Source: Paludibacter sp.
GTDB lineage: Bacteria > Bacteroidota > Bacteroidia > Bacteroidales > Paludibacteraceae
DNA: 64,000 bases
Assembly: GCA_010365115.1 (NCBI GenBank)
Contig: JAAFGX010000003.1
Span: forward strand, 1-64,000
Direction: 5' to 3'
Below the pieces are notes generated by a model, which did not search any database, was not told the DNA's origin, and saw only the letters and a list, made by a program, of their open reading frames with translations. This document shows, piece after piece, positions 12,695-23,270 of this stretch. The first letter of the stretch is position 1. The number at the start of each line of letters is the position of its first letter. The position numbers and the translations under genes are program-made.

Positions 12695-13408
12695 TCAATT
12701 GCCTTCCTTCATTTTTTGTTTGGCAAAATCGACCACGCCCTTTAAATGTTGCGCCATAATCTGGGCTGCCATTTCACCATCGCGATTTTTAATGGCATCA
12801 AGCATCAATTTATGCTCATCTACAACTACTTCGTTCGGAGCGCAAATTCTGTCACGCTGGTAAATAGTCATAATGTCAGGAATTACGATTAAAAGCATGG
12901 CTTTAAAAACAGGATTATGACTGGCTTCAGCTATTGCTCGGTGAAAAGCAAAATCAAGACGAATTCGATCAGGCGTATCATAATGTTTGACATAACTTTC
13001 ATGTACTTTTTCAAGTTTTTCAAGATCCTCCTCTGTTCGGCGTTCGGCACACAGCCTAATGGCATTAACTTCTAAAACTAATCTGGTTTCTACCAAAGAG
13101 AAAAAGTCGTAATTCTGTAAATTTAACACATCGGATATCAAACCATCCAGCGTATTAATATCCAAACCGTTAATAACTGAACCACTTTGTGGCAAAGTTT
13201 TAATAATTCCATAGAATTCTAATTTGTGTAATGCTTCTCTTACCTGCGTTCTTCCAAAGCCTAAGTCTAGTGCTAATTTTCGCTCTGCAGGAAGCCGGTC
13301 GCCGGGTTTTAAAACACCCGAGTTGATTAATTCCTTAACTTTTGAAATTACTTTATCTGATGGGCTTTCAACCGATTGGTCTTTTGCCCTTGTTAGCGTA
13401 TTTGCCAT
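12695..13408 (-). CDS. FadR-type GntR-family transcriptional regulator (FCD domain)
   Basis: GDRLPAERKLALDLGFGRTQVREALHKLEFYGIIKTLPQSGSVI wHTH, then FCD helices (DFAFHRAIAEASHNPVF). Confidence 0.92.
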   Translation of the reverse strand: MANTLTRAKDQSVESPSDKVISKVKELINSGVLKPGDRLPAERKLALDLGFGRTQVREALHKLEFYGIIKTLPQSGSVINGLDINTLDGLISDVLNLQNYDFFSLVETRLVLEVNAIRLCAERRTEEDLEKLEKVHESYVKHYDTPDRIRLDFAFHRAIAEASHNPVFKAMLLIVIPDIMTIYQRDRICAPNEVVVDEHKLMLDAIKNRDGEMAAQIMAQHLKGVVDFAKQKMKEGN

Positions 13409-13528
13409 GATATATTTAAAAATTGAAATTCAGTTACAATCACATTCATTAAGATCGATAAAAAACAACATAAATTAATGCGTATTATTCTTTATACCAA
13501 CACATTTATGCTTTTTCAAATTGGAGTG

Positions 13529-13536
13529 CAAAGATA
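13529..13536 (-). promoter_or_regulatory. Bacteroidota -7 element upstream of the FadR-type gene
   Basis: CAAAGATA (TATCTTTG on minus). Confidence 0.5.
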
Positions 13537-13809
13537 TATTTAAAAAAACAATATAACAAATAACCTTTAAAATCAATTCAATATAAGTACAACACGTTGA
13601 TTTAATCTCTATTCAATTTGGTCGACCAAAATTAATTGTAAGTTTTATATGTACAAAACATTTTAATCATTATTTTATCATTTATGCTTTTAAACATATA
13701 ATATGCCTAATTTTTGAACCAATATAGAATTTAGGAAGACTAAAATACACAAAAAAATCCTCTTAAAATAAATCAAGAGGAGTTTTCTGCAAAATTAAAG
13801 AGTCAATTT

Positions 13810-14898
13810 TCAAAGTTTAAAAGTATCGGCAACCGCTTTACAAACAACTTTTCCGTTTACAATGTTCAAACCGGTATTCAAGTCTTCATTTTCAGCACAA
13901 GCTTTTTTCCAACCAATATTTGCGAGCTTCAAAGCATAAGGCAAAGTCGCATTTGTTAAAGCAAGAGTAGAAGTAAATGGAACTGCACCGGGAATATTGG
14001 CTACGCAATAATGTAAAATACCATCCACCATATAAACCGGTTGCGCATGAGTTGTAGGAACTGAAGTTTCAAAACAACCACCCTGATCAATAGCCACATC
14101 AACTAATACTGATCCTGGTTCCATAAGTTTCAGCATATCACGGGTAATTAAATGTGGTGCTTTTGCTCCGGGAATTAAAACTGCACCGATTACTAAATCG
14201 GTGAGTGGTAACATTTGTTCGATATTATAGGCTGTTGACATTAATGTATCCACATTTGCCGGCATAATTTCACTCAAATAACGCAGTCGGGGCAATGAAA
14301 TATCAGCAATAGTTACATGAGCACCCAATCCGGCAGCCATCAATGCTGCTTGTGTGCCAACTATTCCACCACCCAACACCAATACATTAGCTGGTTTAAC
14401 ACCGGGAACTCCACCCAATAAAATGCCCTTACCACCTTTTGGTTTTTCAAGGTATTTTGCTCCTTCCTGAATAGACATGCGTCCGGCAACTTCGGACATT
14501 GGAATAAGCAATGGCAATGTATTATTCATTTCCACAGTTTCGTAAGCCAGACAAATTGCGTTGCTCTTAATCATCGCAAGTGTAAGTTCTTCGTTTGAAG
14601 CAAAATGGAAATACGTAAAAATTAATTGATTCGGACGAATGAGATTGTATTCGCTTTTGATAGGTTCTTTTACCTTCATAATCATATCGGCAGTTGCATA
14701 CACTTCTTCGGCAGAAAGAAGAATGAGCGCTCCGGCTTTTACATAGTGTTCATCACTAAATCCACTATTTTCACCAGCATGAGTCTCAATGTAAACTGTG
14801 TGACCATTCATTACAAGGGTTTTTGCACCTGAAGGAGTTAACGAAACGCGACTTTCGTTATTTTTAATCTCTTTTGGAATTCCAATTTTCATACACAT
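13810..14898 (-). CDS. ald: alanine dehydrogenase
   Basis: MKIGIPKEIKNNESRVSLTPSGAKTLVMNGHTVYIETHAGENSGFSDEHY; VLVLGGGIVGTQAALMAAGLGAHVTIADIS. Confidence 0.96.
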   Translation of the reverse strand: MCMKIGIPKEIKNNESRVSLTPSGAKTLVMNGHTVYIETHAGENSGFSDEHYVKAGALILLSAEEVYATADMIMKVKEPIKSEYNLIRPNQLIFTYFHFASNEELTLAMIKSNAICLAYETVEMNNTLPLLIPMSEVAGRMSIQEGAKYLEKPKGGKGILLGGVPGVKPANVLVLGGGIVGTQAALMAAGLGAHVTIADISLPRLRYLSEIMPANVDTLMSTAYNIEQMLPLTDLVIGAVLIPGAKAPHLITRDMLKLMEPGSVLVDVAIDQGGCFETSVPTTHAQPVYMVDGILHYCVANIPGAVPFTSTLALTNATLPYALKLANIGWKKACAENEDLNTGLNIVNGKVVCKAVADTFKL

Positions 14899-15182
14899 TA
14901 TATTTAAGAAATTAATTGTAATTAAATTATTTCAAGACTGATTTAAATACTTCAGAGAAGAAATCGCGGTAAAAATACAAGATTAATTTCAAATTGGAAC
15001 TAAAACATGAATATATTTTAATCAAAGAGTAAATATATTTTCTAAACAGCTATTATACAAAACATAAAGCTTGTTACGAATTGATAGTATTGCGCATTAT
15101 GACCCCTAACCCATTACGGGGAACTATGCAAGCGCTGTCTCCTAATTATTATGAATTATGAATTGTGCATTATCAACATCGT

Positions 15183-16172
15183 TTACAAGTCCATTTTTTC
15201 AAACACATTACTTGTATAGCTTCCCAAAATTCCTATGCCACCTACAATATTGTTATGAATTTGAATAGGCTCAGAGAAAACTCCATTGGAACTACTACTT
15301 GCATCGCGCGATTTTAGGTATAAATAATAACTTTTACTAATAGTTTGTAAGTCGACATAAATTTCTTTTTGAATATTTTTATAGTAAATATTCATATATT
15401 CATATTCCGGCAATAATTCTGTTGTGTTATTTGTAACATAAAAAGTAAGTGGATATTCTTTCCCATTAAACATTTCGTCGGAAAAGACATTAAACTGATT
15501 TGAGTTCAAAGAAGTTGGCGGCCCTACTGTACTATTGCTATTGTTCCCAGAAACCAGATCATCGAATGTAAAAAAATATTCATTTGACACTTGTCCACCG
15601 GGTAAACTTGATTTCGTTCTAACCGTCAATCTATAAAAGTTTTTTGTAGCTTCATCATCTTTAAATTTTAGTTTAAAGTGATATTCATAAATTGAATTAT
15701 AACCGATTGTATCTTCCTTTTGAGTTATATTGTTATAATGAGTAAGAGGATATTTTCCAGTAAACACTTTTGCGGTATCTAAAGTGAGCATATTACTTTT
15801 GGGTTCAATAATCGTTTCGGAACTCACATCATTTTTTGATGGAATTTTCACCTCCAATCGGATAGTATCACCTACTCCCGGCTTGAAATTAGATCTATAA
15901 ATTCCGTTGGCTGTATACATCATTTTTTCTTTAAAAATATGGTTTACCAGAACTGAAACATCTGCATTTTCAACATCTTTAAATGTATATCCACTTGAAA
16001 GGAAAAACTTACTTTCAGATATATGTGCCTTTATTACAGAATCAGGCGTTATAAAACTATTCATTACTACCTGAGGTTCAGTAATTTCACCATTGAATTC
16101 AATTATCTTTTCGCAAGATGCCAATAAGATAATCGAAATGGAAATTGATATATATTTTAGTAGTGATTTCAT
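15183..16172 (-). CDS. DUF4249-type lipoprotein
   Basis: Lipobox LLASCEKII; ITEPQVVMNSFITPDSVIKAHISES; directly downstream of a TonB-dependent receptor. Confidence 0.8.
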   Translation of the reverse strand: MKSLLKYISISISIILLASCEKIIEFNGEITEPQVVMNSFITPDSVIKAHISESKFFLSSGYTFKDVENADVSVLVNHIFKEKMMYTANGIYRSNFKPGVGDTIRLEVKIPSKNDVSSETIIEPKSNMLTLDTAKVFTGKYPLTHYNNITQKEDTIGYNSIYEYHFKLKFKDDEATKNFYRLTVRTKSSLPGGQVSNEYFFTFDDLVSGNNSNSTVGPPTSLNSNQFNVFSDEMFNGKEYPLTFYVTNNTTELLPEYEYMNIYYKNIQKEIYVDLQTISKSYYLYLKSRDASSSSNGVFSEPIQIHNNIVGGIGILGSYTSNVFEKMDL

Positions 16173-16180
16173 TTGAATTA

Positions 16181-18643
16181 TTAAAATTTATAGGTATAAC
16201 TAACCGATGGTATAATGGGGAAAATTGATATTTGTTTTAAAACTTTCTTTTCAGTGTAAACATCGTTTATCATCTCACCTGTAGTATCTACAGTTGTTAG
16301 GAAAGGATTCAACTGATTGTATGCATTATATACACTAATATTCCATGTTCGCTTTCCGTATTTTAATTGTTTGTGGAAATTCATTCCAACATCTAATCTA
16401 TGATATGGTTCGTACCTGAAATTATTACGGGAACTAACATAAGGCAAAGGTGTTGTAAAAGTCGAATAAATAACGTCTCCACTAACTTTCGGCATCTCAG
16501 GAATTGAAAAGAAAGCGCCTCCAGTTTGAGGTATTTCGGCTCCTGAATATTCTTGAAGTGCAAGTGTTCCAGCACTTCCTGTACTGTAAACCCAGGTGGC
16601 AGCCAAATCAAATTTTTCGCTGAACTTATGTGATACCACAATGCTTAAATCATGACGTCGGTCATACTTTGCAGGAAAAACTTTCCCGTAATTTAACTCC
16701 TCTCCAGGTCTATCGAAAAGTCGTTCGGCTTTTGACCAAGTATACCCAACCCAACCCGTGGTTTTTCCCACGGTTTTCTGAGCTAAAAACTCAACTCCAT
16801 AAGCCCAACCTCGTCCCAGACTCACCTTGTCTTCCCAACCGGTGCTCGACCCAAAAAATGAAGCGCCATCTTTATACTCAATAAGGTTATCCATCGATTT
16901 ATAATAGCCCTCGAGCGATAAATCGAAAATATTCAACAAATTATAAAACGTTCCAATTGAGTATTGATGGGATTTCATGGGTTCAATGCGCTTGGTAACC
17001 GGCACCCACAAGTCGGTTGGCAAGCTGATATTACTATTTGACAACAAATGTATATACTGACTCATAGATGCATAGCCTGCTTTAAACGAAAGTTTATCAT
17101 TTATCAGAACCCTTAATCCCAGTCGGGGTTGTAAAGATTGGTAAAATTTTTCCTGAACATAAAAATTAGAATAATGCAATCCAACATTGGCTTTAATATA
17201 ATAACCCAACGAGATATTATCTTCGAAGTACGCCATTGTTTCATGAGAATAAACATCTTTATCTCCTATGGTCGTTTCGAAGGAATCAGTTTTACTGGTC
17301 ATTTGTGCCACGGTAACTCCGGGTCGAAAAGTATGATTGGTATAATTAGCTCCAAATTTTATATCATGATTGGGGTTTGGAGCATAATCAAAAACGACTT
17401 TACCCGAAAAATCCTCAATTCCAGAACGATATCCCAATGTTATTGATTCAGTGGTATTTGTCGATGGAGTTTGAGTTTTAGATTCTGTACCTACACTCAA
17501 TAGGAACCTATAACGAGTATATGAGGCAGTAGTATTCATAAACAACTTGTTATTTATGAGGTGATTCCATCGAAGAGCAGTAATAATATTGCCCCAATCC
17601 CAATTCATTTTCAATCTGTTCTCCTGTTTTATCGTGTCAGATTCTGTTGAACCCTGCTTAATATTAGCATAGATTACATCATCGCCCATATAAGCGCTCA
17701 GGTAAAGTCGGTCTTTATCGGAAAATTTATGACTTATTTTGGCATTTAAATCATAAAAATAATAACCTGCTGTGGTTTTTTCCATACCTGATTCCTTGCC
17801 TAACGTCCCATTTATTATCGGTTGAGCCAAAATATCGGCGTATGTACGACGGGCCGAAACATTGAAAGTAGTTTTCCCTTTTATGATTGGTCCTTCAATA
17901 TTGATTTTAGATGAAATTAAACCAACTGTAACATTACCATGGTAACCAGTTTCCGAACCATCATTCATTCTAATATCAACAACTGACGAAAGTCGACCAC
18001 CAAAACGAGCCGGGAAACTACCTTTGTATAACGTTACATTTTTTACCGCATCGGCATTAAAAACAGAAAAGAAGCCAAACATGTGATTCACATTATAAAC
18101 CGGTACACCATCCAACAGCAACAGATTTTCGTCAGGACCTCCGCCCCTAACAAACAAACCGGCAGAACCTTCGGCACTTTTAACACCAGGAAGCAACTGT
18201 AATGCTTTAATTATATCGGTCTCTCCAAAAAGTGCAGGAACAGATTTTATTTGACTAATGGGAACATCGATTGCACTCATTTGTGAACCCTGAACACCCA
18301 GTTCTTTGCGGTTCCCGATAACTGTAACTTCTTTTAAAAAAGTTGATTCAAACATTTTTACATTGATAGTGGTATCTTTCGATAGTTTGAAAATACGTTT
18401 CTGATCGCCAAAACCAACATACGAAAACAGAACATTGACAAATCCTTTTGGCACTGTCAATGAATAAAATCCGTAGGCATTACTTACCGTTCCTTTTTTG
18501 TAATTGGTCTCGAAAACAGAAGAGCTGATGAGTGTTTCACCGCTTTTTGCATCTGTAATATACCCGCTAATCGTATAATTTTGAGATGGTAACAAAAAAG
18601 CAAAAGATAGTATTGAAAATAGAAGAAGGATGAATCGTTTCAT
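16181..18643 (-). CDS. TonB-dependent receptor with carboxypeptidase-like domain
   Basis: YTISGYITDAKSGETLISSSVFETN; plug VPALFGETDIIKALQLLPGVKSAEGSAGLFVRGGGPDENLLLLDGVPVYN; C-terminal VSYTYKF. Confidence 0.95.
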   Translation of the reverse strand: MKRFILLLFSILSFAFLLPSQNYTISGYITDAKSGETLISSSVFETNYKKGTVSNAYGFYSLTVPKGFVNVLFSYVGFGDQKRIFKLSKDTTINVKMFESTFLKEVTVIGNRKELGVQGSQMSAIDVPISQIKSVPALFGETDIIKALQLLPGVKSAEGSAGLFVRGGGPDENLLLLDGVPVYNVNHMFGFFSVFNADAVKNVTLYKGSFPARFGGRLSSVVDIRMNDGSETGYHGNVTVGLISSKINIEGPIIKGKTTFNVSARRTYADILAQPIINGTLGKESGMEKTTAGYYFYDLNAKISHKFSDKDRLYLSAYMGDDVIYANIKQGSTESDTIKQENRLKMNWDWGNIITALRWNHLINNKLFMNTTASYTRYRFLLSVGTESKTQTPSTNTTESITLGYRSGIEDFSGKVVFDYAPNPNHDIKFGANYTNHTFRPGVTVAQMTSKTDSFETTIGDKDVYSHETMAYFEDNISLGYYIKANVGLHYSNFYVQEKFYQSLQPRLGLRVLINDKLSFKAGYASMSQYIHLLSNSNISLPTDLWVPVTKRIEPMKSHQYSIGTFYNLLNIFDLSLEGYYKSMDNLIEYKDGASFFGSSTGWEDKVSLGRGWAYGVEFLAQKTVGKTTGWVGYTWSKAERLFDRPGEELNYGKVFPAKYDRRHDLSIVVSHKFSEKFDLAATWVYSTGSAGTLALQEYSGAEIPQTGGAFFSIPEMPKVSGDVIYSTFTTPLPYVSSRNNFRYEPYHRLDVGMNFHKQLKYGKRTWNISVYNAYNQLNPFLTTVDTTGEMINDVYTEKKVLKQISIFPIIPSVSYTYKF

Positions 18644-18673
18644 GAATTAGTACTATTGATTTTTTTGAGGATA

Positions 18674-18681
18674 CAAATGTA
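18674..18681 (-). promoter_or_regulatory. Bacteroidota -7 element for the TonB receptor/DUF4249 pair
   Basis: CAAATGTA (TACATTTG on minus) just upstream of the receptor start. Confidence 0.5.
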
Positions 18682-18882
18682 ATCATTTATTTTTAAGAGT
18701 TCCATTTTTGAAAAAACGTATCTAATGTTGATATTGTTGAAATTTATACATTTATTAGGCAAAAAGAAGCCCCACAACTTTAAAGAAATGGGGTTTTAGT
18801 AAGGATGTTCAATGTGTAAGCCGTACAACCGCATAAAGCGGTTTGTTGGCTGAAACAATATATAACGATCAATTATGAATTA

Positions 18883-19542
18883 TCAATTATGAATTTTTTC
18901 TTTTGCAAGCTCAACTACTTTTTCAAGCGCATAGGTTTTGGAATTCTTTTTTTTTGCAGCATTTATCATCGCTTTTGCCACCAAACGGGCCTGAATTGGT
19001 TTATATCGAAGAAAAAAACCCAGTTTATTCAATAAAACCATTACTTTTAAACCTACTTTTTCGCCAAAACGTTTTTCTATACGATCACCATCTAATTGTC
19101 CGGGGCGAAGAATGCTAATTACTTCGAAAGGTAAAGATTGAATGGCTTCTTCCAACTTGCCTTTCATATTCATATAAAAAGTGTTTGATTTGGAATTGGC
19201 ACCAGCCGACGAAACTAATACATAATGCGAAACTCCATTTTTTGCAGCAATTTCAGCTACTGAATATTGATAGGTAAAATCGACTTTAAACTGATTTTCT
19301 TTGATCTTTGCCTGAGAAATTGTAGTTCCGAGAGTGGAAAATAACACATCGCCTGTAACAAGATTTTTCCAAGATTCAGGCAGGTCGAAATCAATACAAA
19401 ACTCAGATAATTTGGGATGTTTAACTCCACTCGATCGTCTTACCAAAGATACAACTTCAGAATATTCTTTATTTTCAAGTAGTACTTGAATTAATTGTGT
19501 GCCAACCATTCCGGTTGATCCTATTACAATTGCTTTTTTCAT
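18883..19542 (-). CDS. NAD(P)H-binding oxidoreductase, HTATIP2-like atypical SDR
   Basis: KKAIVIGSTGMVGTQLIQVLLENKEYSEVVSLVRR...YVLVSSAGANSKSNTFYMNMKGKLEEAI. Confidence 0.85.
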   Translation of the reverse strand: MKKAIVIGSTGMVGTQLIQVLLENKEYSEVVSLVRRSSGVKHPKLSEFCIDFDLPESWKNLVTGDVLFSTLGTTISQAKIKENQFKVDFTYQYSVAEIAAKNGVSHYVLVSSAGANSKSNTFYMNMKGKLEEAIQSLPFEVISILRPGQLDGDRIEKRFGEKVGLKVMVLLNKLGFFLRYKPIQARLVAKAMINAAKKKNSKTYALEKVVELAKEKIHN

Positions 19543-19621
19543 ATTTTATAAACCACGAATTAGAACAAATTTTACGAATTACTTCTTGACTTCCGACTTG
19601 TGACTTCCGACTCTTTTCTCC

Positions 19622-20845
19622 CTAATTATCAATATGAATATCTCTGAATCCCAGAAAATATAACACACCATCCAAACCAATGGTAGAAATAGATTGTTGT
19701 GCGTTGGCAATCACTTTTGGTTTGGCATGAAATGCTATTCCCAAACCGGCTAAATTCAACATTGGCAAATCATTAGCACCATCTCCAACAGCAATTACCT
19801 GTTTCAAATCAATTTTTTCGATTTGTGCAATCAATCTCAACAATTCTGCTTTACGTTTTCCATCAACAATATCTCCAATATAATTTCCAGTAAGTTTTCC
19901 GTCAATAATTTCGAGTTCATTAGCATAAACATAATCCACATCAAAATGTTTTTTTAGCGCATTTCCAAAATAAGTGAACCCTCCTGAAAGAATGGCAATT
20001 TTAAATCCTATTTTTTTAAGAATGGAAATTAAGCGGACTGCTCCATCCATTATCGGCAAGTGTTTGGCAATATCTTCCAATACCGATTCGTCCAATCCTT
20101 TGAGTAAAGACACACGTTTTTTAAAGCTCTCGGAAAAATCGATTTCGCCACGCATTGCGGCTTCAGTAATGGCTCTGACTTCTTCGCCCACTCCTGCTCT
20201 TTCGGCAAGTTCATCAATCACTTCCGTTTTTATAAGCGTAGAATCCATATCAAAACAGATAAGACGACGGTTGCGTCGATACATATCATCTTTTTGAAAC
20301 GAAATATCAATTCCTAATTCTGCCGTATAATTCATTAATTGAGCCGATAACTTTTTTTTATCTTTTAATTCGCCCCGAACCGACAGTTCAATGCAGGCAC
20401 GGACAGAATTTGCATCGGAAACTTCTAACGAAGGTCTACCGGTCAAACGGATAATGGAGTCAATATTCAATTCTTGATCCGTCACAACCCTGGTTACCAT
20501 TGATAATTGTTTGGCAGTAATTACTTTTCCTAAAATAGTTACAATATAACGACTTTTACCCTGCCTGCCCACCCAATTTGTATATCGTTCCTCAGTTACA
20601 GGTGTAAAACGCACATTTACATTTAGTTCAGAACATTTAAACAAAACTTCTTTTAAAATATTCCCTGAATCGGCATCATCTGACATTTTAAAAAGAATAC
20701 CAAGTGAGAGTGTTTGATGAATATCTGCTTGTCCGATGTCCAAAATTGTTGCATTGTATTTTCCTAATATTTCTGTTATTGAAGTTGTAACCCCTGGTTT
20801 ATCGTCACCCGAAATGCTTATTAAAATTATTTCACTTTTTGGCAT
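19622..20845 (-). CDS. serB: phosphoserine phosphatase with N-terminal ACT domains
   Basis: RLICFDMDSTLIKTEVIDELAERAGVGEEV, AILSGGFTYF, AVGDGANDLPMLNLAGLGIAFHAKP. Confidence 0.95.
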   Translation of the reverse strand: MPKSEIILISISGDDKPGVTTSITEILGKYNATILDIGQADIHQTLSLGILFKMSDDADSGNILKEVLFKCSELNVNVRFTPVTEERYTNWVGRQGKSRYIVTILGKVITAKQLSMVTRVVTDQELNIDSIIRLTGRPSLEVSDANSVRACIELSVRGELKDKKKLSAQLMNYTAELGIDISFQKDDMYRRNRRLICFDMDSTLIKTEVIDELAERAGVGEEVRAITEAAMRGEIDFSESFKKRVSLLKGLDESVLEDIAKHLPIMDGAVRLISILKKIGFKIAILSGGFTYFGNALKKHFDVDYVYANELEIIDGKLTGNYIGDIVDGKRKAELLRLIAQIEKIDLKQVIAVGDGANDLPMLNLAGLGIAFHAKPKVIANAQQSISTIGLDGVLYFLGFRDIHIDN

Positions 20846-20918
20846 AGTAAATTTGGTTTTGTAAAGTTTGAAAGTTTGTAAAGTTAAGTAAATAGTTTAT
20901 TAAAAAATTTTGAATAAA

Positions 20919-22298
20919 TTATTTTCGTCTTAAATATTTTTCATAAGTATCCATTGTATTTTGAACATATCGTACAGTTTCTTTTCCACCAAACGATCCA
21001 TATTTTACTACAGGATCATTATAAAATTCAGGATCACTTTTTTTCAATAAGAAATACTCTACGGAATTAAACCATAAATAGGGATCTTTCCCGTACTTTT
21101 TTGCTAATGCCATAGCATCCAGGATGTGTGCAGGACCTGAATTATATCCGGCTAAAATAAATTTAATGCGTTCGTCTTTATTCTCTACTTTTCGGAATGA
21201 TAAATTTAAGCTTTTAATATACTGAACACCGGCTTCAATATTTCTTTCAGGATTAAAAATCGTTTGCCTATCCAGTCCAAAATTTGCAGCAGTACGAGGC
21301 ATTAACTGCATAAGACCTGAGGCTCCGGCCCACGAGACTTCAGAAGAATCAAAACGCGATTCATGAAAGGCAACGGCAGCCAATAAATGCCAGTCCCAAT
21401 TGATAAGTGGAGCGTATTTTTTAAATAAATGATCGTAAGGTGAAATAGCACCTCTCGGAATTTTCACTTTTTTCATTGCAAAATAAGGACTTTTTTCCCA
21501 ATATTTCCCAAAAAGTTTATCCTCCAGTTCTTTGGTGGCGGGCAATTCTGACCAGTCGATAATTTTTTTCTTGAGAAAAGTACTTCCCGAACGAATAAGC
21601 CAACCATTGCGCTGATTAAAACCAACAGGTAATCTGCAATCAAGATTTTTTTGATAATACTTATGAAGTAAACCTACTTTTCGATAGGCAGTAGTGAATC
21701 CAATCTTCTTGTCAGCCACCATATCAATCAAGTCATCATTAGTTAACGAGTCAGCGGCAACTACAATATTAATAGATCCACCAATTTCATCGTTTAAAGT
21801 TGTAAGTCTTTGTTGATAAATACTGTTGGCAGTAACATAAACTGTTTTTCCGTCTAGTTCTGTAACGGAAGAAATTGCTTTACTTCCAATATTTTGCACT
21901 ACCACCTGATAAGATTCGGATTGTGGAACTACAAAACTGAACGAATTCTTAAGCTCTTTAGTTTGAATAAAATTATATGTAATAATATCAACTGATCCAT
22001 TTTGTAATAGTTGAACCATCTCAGCTTCCGACTTTGCAATGCTTATTTTAAAGTTTACTTTCAAAAAATTAGCTAAATCCTGCGCCATTTCATAATCATA
22101 TCCCATTAGTTCATCCCTGTAAAGGAAATAGGAAGTTGCGCCAAACATGGTAGCTACCCTGAGCGTGTCTGAGCTTATAATGTTTTTTAAATCCGTGGAA
22201 ACTGGTTCTGGCTTTGGTTCTTTCTTTTGAACGCAAGATAGAACGCTCAAAGCAAAGAACAGAATAAAATACCATGAGTATTTTTGTTGCATAATCAA
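20919..22298 (-). CDS. mltF: MltF-like membrane-bound lytic transglycosylase
   Basis: SBP-like N-domain plus transglycosylase SLT domain: LAAVAFHESRFDSSEVSWAGASGLMQLMPRTAANFGL. Confidence 0.9.
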   Translation of the reverse strand: MIMQQKYSWYFILFFALSVLSCVQKKEPKPEPVSTDLKNIISSDTLRVATMFGATSYFLYRDELMGYDYEMAQDLANFLKVNFKISIAKSEAEMVQLLQNGSVDIITYNFIQTKELKNSFSFVVPQSESYQVVVQNIGSKAISSVTELDGKTVYVTANSIYQQRLTTLNDEIGGSINIVVAADSLTNDDLIDMVADKKIGFTTAYRKVGLLHKYYQKNLDCRLPVGFNQRNGWLIRSGSTFLKKKIIDWSELPATKELEDKLFGKYWEKSPYFAMKKVKIPRGAISPYDHLFKKYAPLINWDWHLLAAVAFHESRFDSSEVSWAGASGLMQLMPRTAANFGLDRQTIFNPERNIEAGVQYIKSLNLSFRKVENKDERIKFILAGYNSGPAHILDAMALAKKYGKDPYLWFNSVEYFLLKKSDPEFYNDPVVKYGSFGGKETVRYVQNTMDTYEKYLRRK

Positions 22299-22301
22299 TT
22301 T

Positions 22302-23051
22302 TTAAAAAATCGAATTAACGTGTTCAATATTTTCTGCTTCTATTACTTCCCAACCATTCATTCTTAGAAACACTTGAGCAGTAGCCAATACATCTTTCTG
22401 ACAGTAAGTGGCTATCCTATTTACATTTTTTTCAACATAATAAACCTGTGCTACCTGACTTCCATCAATATCATCCTTGGGAGTAGGAATTCCGAAAACA
22501 GCTGTCAACAGTTTGAGTGATGTGTAATTTTTGTAATCGCCAAATTTCCACATTTCCAGTGTATCAATAAAATTAATTTCCCAAGGCTTTTTTCCTGCAA
22601 TCTGAAATATCGGCGGTAAATCGAGAGCATTTATTAAAATTCGTCTACATAAATAAGGAATATCAAATTCTTTAATATTATGTCCGCAAAGGGTATGTTC
22701 TTTTGAAGTACAGAATTTTGTAATCAATGCTATAAAATCTGTCAGAATTTGTTTTTCATCGTTACCAGCAAACGACTTGGTACGAAAATGAACATTGTTC
22801 CTTTGAAAATGAATAAAACCAACCGAAATACAAACAATTTTTCCAAATTCTGCATAAATTCCTGCACTAGTATTAAAAGCCTCAGCTGCAGTTGTTTCTT
22901 CAGGATATTTTTCCGGCATCCGTTTATGAATCAAGGAAAACTTGTCTTCCCAAAGATGGGCTAATACTGCTGGAATCTCAGAAAAGTCTGAAGTTTGTGG
23001 AACTGTTTCGATATCCAGAAACATGATTTTGGGTAAGTCGTTCTTTTGCAT
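22302..23051 (-). CDS. 3'-5' exonuclease, predicted PolB/DnaQ-like RNase H fold
   Basis: KIMFLDIETVPQT, LCGHNIKEFDIPYLCRR, YCQKDVLATAQVFLR. Confidence 0.85.
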   Translation of the reverse strand: MQKNDLPKIMFLDIETVPQTSDFSEIPAVLAHLWEDKFSLIHKRMPEKYPEETTAAEAFNTSAGIYAEFGKIVCISVGFIHFQRNNVHFRTKSFAGNDEKQILTDFIALITKFCTSKEHTLCGHNIKEFDIPYLCRRILINALDLPPIFQIAGKKPWEINFIDTLEMWKFGDYKNYTSLKLLTAVFGIPTPKDDIDGSQVAQVYYVEKNVNRIATYCQKDVLATAQVFLRMNGWEVIEAENIEHVNSIF

Positions 23052-23055
23052 GATT

Positions 23056-23114
23056 CAAAGGTTTGAAGGGTTTGAAAAGTTTGAAAAGTTTGAAAGGTTT
23101 GATAGTTTGAAAGG
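23056..23114. repeat. Tandem array I, 9-bp unit GTTTGAAAR
   Basis: About six degenerate units read directly. Confidence 0.85.
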
Positions 23115-23115
23115 T

Positions 23116-23241
23116 TTTAGCGTTTAGTGTTTAGCGTTTAGTGTTTAGTGTTTAGCGTTTAGTGTTTAGTGTTTAGTATTTAGTGTTTAGTGTTTAGTGT
23201 TTAGTGTTTAGCGTTTAGTGTTTAGCGTTTAGTGTTTAGCG
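23116..23241. repeat. Tandem array II, 7-bp unit TTTAGYG
   Basis: 126 bp = exactly 18 heptamers; variants TTTAGCG/TTTAGTG and one TTTAGTA. Confidence 0.97.
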
Positions 23242-23270
23242 TTGGCTTTGTTGATTTTGTTCGTCTTTGC

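Noticed and set aside
12551-12745. 64-aa ORF in the repeat and FadR-type 3' region
   Set aside because: Translation of repeat copy B plus antisense of the regulator.
16181-18643. TonB receptor + DUF4249 as a new uptake system
   Set aside because: A common Bacteroidota pairing; no unusual neighbour here.
19622-20845. Fusion of ACT domains to serB as novel
   Set aside because: N-terminal ACT domains are a known SerB architecture.
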